In this document: in pieces, positions 57,940 through 64,000 of the stretch
Numbering within the stretch: the first letter of the stretch is position 1
How the letters are laid out: the number at the start of each line of letters is the position of its first letter
Source: Metallyticus violacea
Taxonomy: Eukaryota; Arthropoda; Insecta; Mantodea; Metallyticidae
NCBI GenBank assembly: GCA_030762175.1
Contig: CM060846.1
Location: 311,842,012 to 311,906,011 of the forward strand
Length of the DNA stretch: 64,000 nucleotides
Reading direction: 5' to 3'
Program-made: the position numbers and the translations under genes
The notes under the pieces: generated by a model
Told to the model about the DNA's origin: nothing
The model's database searches: none
Seen by the model: the letters and a program-made list of their open reading frames with translations, nothing else

Positions 57940-60900
57940 CCCTCCCATCTGTAGGAATGATCGTGGAAAACACCTTAATAACAAGGCTGATGAGTTGCAA
58001 TTGGGAACTGCAACATTATATTCTGTGTCACTGGGTGTATAGCATGTGCAGATAGATAATGTGTAGCATATCTGGGTAGAAAGAAATTCTAATGTGTGGA
58101 GCAATACTCTGTAATTTAGCCTCTTTGTTATGAAAATGTAATTACCAAACAGTACAAACAAATGTATATAAATATAAATGATCAACTGCAATAACAAATA
58201 ATACGAATTGGAAGCTGCACTCTTAAGCCATCTCTGAACTAAAGTTGTTACTGAAAGGTAACCATGTGCATGAAAATATACGACCTTTATCTCATAGTGA
58301 AATATCACGCTTGAACATTAACAAATACACAATATTAAATTGCGATTATTTATTAGAAAAAAATATCCGATCAATATAGCAAGTGATACTTAGTTCTGTA
58401 CATTAAAAAACACTAATTTGTTACTAAGAACGTGAGAGAACTTAATGTAACGTATGGAGATATGGCAAACAGTTCTTGTACTAATAAATTAATTGCAATG
58501 TATTAAACCATACTTTGAGTATAAGGACCAACTTTTAGTTCTACAAGGAAGATGCCAATTTTTTTTTCTTCGGAAACTGTTAATTTGGTGAAGAGAAAGC
58601 AAAATAGTGTAAATGTATTCACTCCTTTTTCTTAGTAACACAAATTATTATATTTATATTTTATTTATGTTTTCTAGTTATGTTCTGTAGTTTTCTAGTT
58701 GAAACAGCTTTGAAAAATCTTGTCATTTATTTTCTGCAAATATTTTTTTCTGAACGTTGACTCTGGTGGATTTTGCCTTTCCTATATATTTCCAGAAGGC
58801 TCTTAAACTTTGGGGTTTTCTGCTTGTTTGAAGGAATGCTGACCGAAGTAGTACTTCACAAGATCTTCCAATAATACATTCCGCACATCCATCCTACTGA
58901 ACAAAATTCTTCAGCAGCAGAGTTTGCCTCCGTTATGCGGTTCATTTCATTTTCTCAGCTCGCCGAGAGTGTTTAGAACTTCTAGCGTGAATTTTGTGGC
59001 TACAGACATCTGCGTGAAATTAAAATAAATAATGGAAACAATGTAGGAGCATAGAGCAATAAAAAGCAATTATTCACATTTTCCTTTAGTTATGTTTCGT
59101 TATTTAAAGGTGCTTAAATGTACCATTATTTATTCAAAAAGTACTAAAAGTTAATTTTCATTTTACAAAAGATACAGCATTTTAATAGATACAAAGTCTT
59201 ACAATGAAGATCAAGGTTCAGTGAACAGGAGAACTGTACTCAAAGTTTTGCGAGGAAAAATACTGCATAATGCAGTAAAAATGTTCCAAAACAGATCACT
59301 GCTATTTATGCCCGAAAAGCAAGGATAAAACAGCACATGACGGCCCGCAAGTTAATGCAATAAGTGCATATGCAGCTCGTGCAGAAAAGGAAGAGTCCAT
59401 ATTCACATTAAAATCTGTTAGCAATGTGAATCTGAATGATTGCTTTAATATGCCTTTACTGCACCTTCACCTTGATTGTAATCATACTTAACGATATGTA
59501 AAGCGTTTGTATGCTTCGGATGTAGACCAACGTCTGTTTATATTTATGATGCAAAGTTCTGTTAAACAATCTTCGCTTTTTGATTCCTTCTTTGTGTGCT
59601 GTTCACTGATCATTAGTTTAACAAAACATGAATTGAATGCTGCAATGCCAATAAGGTTAAATAGAACCGCCATTGGCTATCGCCGCATTCCTCCACGAGA
59701 AGAGCTTAAGCACTCGTGCTTTAGTGGAATATTTGACTTACGTCACTCACCTTCATGCTATAATGTTGCGTGTTTACAATCTCTAACAGCAATTATTGCT
59801 GATTGGAATGTGAAAAACAGCATCAATTAATTTCTTATGACAATGCGTATAGCGTGGCAACAATAAAAGTACAAATAAAATGTTCCAGTTGTAGAAGAAA
59901 TATTATGGGAAATCTTCTTTGGGATCAGTATGCAACTGTTTATTGGAGCACTTACTTGCTTGCTGCGTTTGGCGTAGCACTTGAACTGGGAGCACCAATC
60001 CCAATATTTTCCTTCTTTTGTTTTCATGTGATAAATGTTCAACGTCCTGCAAGCTAGCTGCTCTTCGGTTCAATAAATGACACAAGTTTCGTTTCCTCAC
60101 TGCTTACAAATCACTTCCATGGTGCATTCTTAACTGCTTCGTTTAGCAAATAAGTGGGGTCGCACATACATTGCTCTGGCTATAGACTTGCGCTTCTTAA
60201 CTGCCTGGCAGTATTGTTTAGCTCTATCAGTTCCCCTGCCCGAACAAAGGAAGGCGCTGTTGGGAGATGGATAAGAGTGTGATGATCCGATGATGCTGTG
60301 ATTTAAATACTCATCAAAACAGAAAACGGTACATTACTAAATACTTCGGCTCCTCTAGCGCATGAATAATGTCAACCATTGTGGAATTAAGTAAATATTT
60401 AAAATAAATTCTACAGACAATAGACTATGAAAGAAACATGAACAAATCTGTAAAATATTAATAAATGATGCGTCCAAGTGTAAATAATGGTAACTGACAT
60501 TCTGTAGTTTTTAGGGAAATGGATTTAGAATGTTTAAAAAAATAATAAAACCTTACTATAAACTTTATACGTAAATGTAACTTGAAATAGACACAGAGTA
60601 AGTAAAATATGTGTATTATAAACATTTAATATTTTTAATGTATCTGTAACCGTTTTATAAACTAAAAGCAAGCATTTTATATAGATAACAAATGTATAAC
60701 AATATGCAGGTGACTATAATGTTACAAAATGTGCACTTAGATGCTTTCACAGCATTTTAAGCACATTTTACACGGAAAATATTCCAAGTCAACAAAGCTA
60801 TATAATATTAAATGCATCTGCATTATTAATTATTTTCATACGTTTTTAGAATATAGAAATAAAAAATAATGTTGGCACGCTCTGTTCCTATGAATACGAA

Positions 60901-61640
60901 TCATTGTTATAAGCTACATGTTCACATGAATTAATTTTGTATTTTCAAAGCCTTATAATAGCCTGGTAGATCATGCATTCTTCTTTATTCTTGTCAAAAC
61001 ATAAATCTACTGTGTAATTCATCGTCTTACATTTATTTTCTGAACTCTCTTTCCTTGAGAATGGTTTGTGTAAATGGGAAATTGTTTTTTAAAACATCTC
61101 GCACCTTCAAGTTCTTCATCCCTAAATTTTCTTGCATGGTTTTGGGGTTTTTCCTCTCTTATCTGTCGATGGAGTTACATTGCCTTTCTTTTGCCCTGCT
61201 GTAATGTTATCAACAAGATCTCTATAGTTTTAGAGTCCATAAATACTCAAAAATACTTTACATACTTTATCTCTTCACCTTCAGATTCGAACAAGCTCTT
61301 GCAACGTATGTATACATTTAGATGGTGACTTCTTTTTGTTTGCCCTACGTTTTATCTCAAACTGCTTAAGGTAATCAAACAAATATGCATTTTGCAAATT
61401 AAAATGTCTTATTTTCCAAAATTCTGGAAAAGCTTCATCCCTATCACGCTAATTTATATTACTAAAACATTTAAGTTAACACCTACAGTCTGGTCCACCT
61501 TTGACAGATTCTACTCTCCTACCCTTTCCTCTTTAGTATGTGTAAGACACGCCTGTACGTCTTTTCTGCTCTCAAACATTTTGAGTACTCGTGTGCCTCT
61601 TTCGTTTCCTTTCTCTAGTGACAGTTTTGTCATCTTCCTC
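57940..61640. other. AT-rich intergenic spacer
   Basis: An open + frame at ~59278-59491 reads KCSKTDHCYLCPKSKDKTAH and later RAEKEESIFTLKSVSNVNLN. Its C-x2-C-P-KSKDK recalls the cysteine-rich tail of piggyBac-type transposases, too short to call. Overlapping short frames at 59488-60100 have no motifs. 61040-61650 is pyrimidine-rich on +. Confidence 0.4.
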
Positions 61641-61644
61641 TGTA

Positions 61645-61650
<6 letters not shown>

Positions 61651-61680
<30 letters not shown>

Positions 61681-61726
61681 GTGTTTAAGTTCGTTTTTGC
61701 TACCGAGGCATCACAGGCAGTACCCT
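61651..61726 (-). repeat. family B SINE, truncated (copy 4)
   Basis: A T27 run (A tail of the minus element) then ATGGTGTTTAAGTTCGTTTT, TGCTACCGAGGCATCACAGG. Only the 3' end of family B is present. The run creates a spurious poly-Phe tail on the + frame at 61392-61688. Confidence 0.75.
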
Positions 61727-61995
61727 GTACTTGATGTTTCCTTACTATGATTTATGTGCTTGTCTTCATTAATGACGGAAACATGTGACTAATTCAACAT
61801 GTCATCTTCTCCTGTTACGCTATACTACGGCGATAATGCATTGAATGAATATAATTTAGCATTTCATGTAAATAATGATAACTGAAATTAAGCTTTATCT
61901 ACAAAACATATTAGCACGAAAGAGAAACTATTTACGCTGCAATACTAGAAACCGTACAGAGAAAATATTTACTCATTGTCACAATCAGTTTTAGT

Positions 61996-62259
61996 TCAAA
62001 ATATATGCTCAGAGCTTTGGTGTAAACAGTGGTATCTACAGCAGATGACATTGTTTACGTGCTGGCTTGGTGTGTGTGTACATCTTACCTCAGATTCACT
62101 GCTTGATACAGAAGATAAGTTATCTGACACATCAGGAACATAGTCTGGACCCTTATCCGAGTCACTAAACTCATGATCACTGTTTGGAAAGCAGGTATTA
62201 ATATAACAGCATTGTTTCGCACCAACCTCCTTCGGGCAGCCAATTTCCAGTAGATAGCA
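61996..62259 (-). CDS. candidate acidic exon or transposon ORF fragment
   Basis: On the minus strand one frame is open from ~62259 to 61996. Its central part reads FPNSDHEFSDSDKGPDYVPD and VSDNLSSVSSSESE and is followed directly by GTAAGA, a good donor, at 62088-62083; a TTTCCAAACAG acceptor lies at 62190-62180. The best exon call is 62089-62179. The D/S-rich stretch with DSDK-PDY-PD is of the kind found at the N-terminus of several invertebrate transposon proteins and of some nuclear proteins. Low-complexity acidic residues can also arise by chance, though less easily in AT-rich DNA. I cannot identify the protein. Confidence 0.38.
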   Translation of the reverse strand, partial: CYLLEIGCPKEVGAKQCCYINTCFPNSDHEFSDSDKGPDYVPDVSDNLSSVSSSESEVRCTHTPSQHVNNVICCRYHCLHQSSEHIF

Positions 62260-62269
62260 TTATTTTTTA

Positions 62270-64000
62270 CTTGAAATTAGCGGAAGATGCCATGACTTTG
62301 AACTCTACATTTTTGTCATCGCTGTCTATTTGTAAAACAATTTGGAATACGCATGCAACTCACTAGCACCAAATTCTCAATTTTTAGGAAAAATGTTAGT
62401 TACCATTATTTACACTCGAACGCCTCAAATATGAATGAATTCTTCGCTATTCAAAATGCAACTTTTTTCTTGTTTGCTCTCATGTGAAATATGTACAATC
62501 AGAAACGTCATATTAATGTTAAATCAACATATGAGGTTCAGAAGTCAGTGAAAATGAAGGACTTCAGACTTTACTACTGAATATTAAATCCGTGCCTAAA
62601 AATGGCTGAATAGAAGATATTCTGCATAGAATGCAGTATTTAGCATATACGTTTTTCTTAAATATATTTAAAGTTGACGAGTGGGTTATTCATCATTAAA
62701 ATAACTCTATTATACTTTTCAGGCTTTCAGTCTGTATTGAAGTGCAGAAATCAGAATTAAATAGAGATACATATATGGAGAACAAGGGAAGTGAATAAAA
62801 CGTATAAAAAGAGACCCCAAGCTCTCCTTCACTATTTTAACTTTTGTTTAGTCTTGTCTAGACTTTACATCATCAACGGCAAATAATATTAACAGAAACC
62901 CAAGTAATGAACACCAAAGCAAAATACAGGTACACAAAAAAAAGTACCAATCTCATCAGATGTCGAAACGGGATAAAATAATTTACATTATAGAACTGCA
63001 GTGCGATAACATCTCTCCCTCTCTCTCTCTCTTTCAATTATCCATGTTAAAAGCAAAGAAGCTCCTGAAGTGTTTTAGGAAACTTTAAAATAAGCGTAAA
63101 TTAAATAATTACGTTTATAGAGCTTCATCCGAATGTGGCTGCAGAAGTTATTCTTTATATCGTACTAATTAGCACAAAATAATAATGAAGGAAACGAAGT
63201 TCCTCTGTAGAACCGTTGGTTACTTTTTACTGGACGATTGGAAAAGTTCAGTAAAGTTCTTAACTTGTTCTCAACTTGTATATAGGAAGAGAATCCGTAG
63301 CAATATGAACCAAATACCTAAATGGAAATAACTCTCAACTTCATTTCCAAAATCCCCTTTTTCGGTTTGTCTTTATCTTATTTTGGTCTCTTATGTCACC
63401 CAGAATCATCATTAATTTTCTTCCAATAGGCTACACAAAGAATGTCATAAAGCATTAATAAAAAAATTGCGGGTTAGCGATCTTTAATGCATACCTAATT
63501 CTGGGACGCTCTTTTTATAGGTGTTTCTTGCCATGAAGTCTTTTTAAATATACTCTATACCTTTACGTTCCCGCTCTCGGACTTTCCATGTCTCCTGTCT
63601 AGAGGTTTATTTAACACGAGTCGAGCCAAATACATTTGTAATTTAATCTCCACAGTAAAACATTGCTCGTTTTGTTAACTAGCTATTTCTTTAAATGCCA
63701 AATTCTAGTTCATCTATTAAAACAGGAGCTGTCCTATCGTCGCAGTGTTTTGTTATTCCTAACTTCATTTTACCCTTTGCACGTTTATGTTCCTGTACAT
63801 TCGTGAGCTAGCATTCAGATAGTTTCTTAAATAATTATTTTGTTTTCATGTAGATGAGGTATTCCGCGATTCAAAACTGTTTTCTAGCTGTGCTATCGCT
63901 CGTGTTCTATTATTTGGCATTTTTTTTTTCAAACTTCTTAAGCATATGTTCAACTTTTTTCAAGAGAACTAAGTTTATACACTGTAATGTACTATGTCCA
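62270..64000. other. AT-rich intergenic spacer
   Basis: No gene or family recognised. A (CT)n run lies at 63013-63032. The sequence stays AT-rich to the window end. Confidence 0.5.
63013..63032. repeat. (CT)n microsatellite
   Basis: About nine CT units with one CCCT interruption. Confidence 0.9.

Noticed and set aside
57802..58308. The longest open frame in the window (168 codons, minus)
   Set aside because: Its end is a translation of a family A SINE and the rest has no motif and a chance-like composition.
1..64000. CRISPR arrays, operons, ribosome-binding sites, rRNA
   Set aside because: Nothing of the kind is visible, and the overall character is that of a eukaryotic nuclear genome.

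Overview
The window looks like a gene-poor, AT-rich stretch of an arthropod nuclear genome, most likely an insect with a large, repeat-filled genome. The evidence is the low coding density, the many microsatellites and homopolymers, several tRNA-derived SINE families, numerous broken mariner-like transposases, a non-LTR retrotransposon tail, and no bacterial-style gene packing. I cannot name the species from the sequence alone. No complete protein-coding gene, rRNA or functional tRNA gene was found. Nearly every longer open frame is a transposon fossil, the translation of a SINE, or chance.

Layout. 0-7 kb: a SINE (61-332), a decayed mariner transposase (395-1202), a second SINE type (1333-1611), an interrupted array of ~218-bp units (3.06-5.05 kb) that carries a 1.14-kb DNA transposon with CACTGGTCT-type ends (3822-4958), then a SINE nested inside another SINE (6.64-7.19 kb). 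7-16 kb: AT-rich spacer, a moderately GC-rich unannotated block at 9.6-10.1 kb, an N-terminal mariner-like transposase remnant (10.64-11.12 kb), a SINE, a decayed ORF of an unclassified transposon protein (11.98-12.42 kb), and an internally deleted mariner (13.40-14.13 kb). 16-28 kb: mostly featureless AT-rich DNA with microsatellites, one inverted pair of a dispersed repeat (19.1 and 26.45 kb), a good candidate 38-codon exon (22117-22230), and possible conserved non-coding blocks. 28-35 kb: two copies of a mariner deletion derivative bracket an LTR-like unit that has a TATA box, poly(A) signal and two degenerate primer-binding-site-like motifs.

35-45 kb: spacer, a long mariner-like transposase remnant on the minus strand (39.97-40.65 kb), then a GC-richer cluster at 41.7-43.8 kb with two more SINE types, a repeat with inverted ends and TG microsatellites, and a SINE-SINE junction at 44.77 kb. 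45-50 kb: a purine-rich stretch followed by ~2 kb of strongly pyrimidine-rich + strand. 50-58 kb: a TIR-bounded mini-transposon that keeps the transposase C-terminus (50151-50768), four SINE copies, a non-LTR retrotransposon 3' fragment (54.95-55.70 kb), and a candidate terminal exon (55855-55980). 58-64 kb: AT-rich spacer with a candidate minus-strand acidic exon (62089-62179).

How the parts relate: the tRNA-like SINE heads carry internal Pol III A/B boxes and depend on a partner LINE for mobility. The DNA transposon remnants are all inactivated by frameshifts, stops or internal deletions. The candidate exons are isolated and may belong to a host gene with very long introns or to older transposons; the sequence does not settle which.
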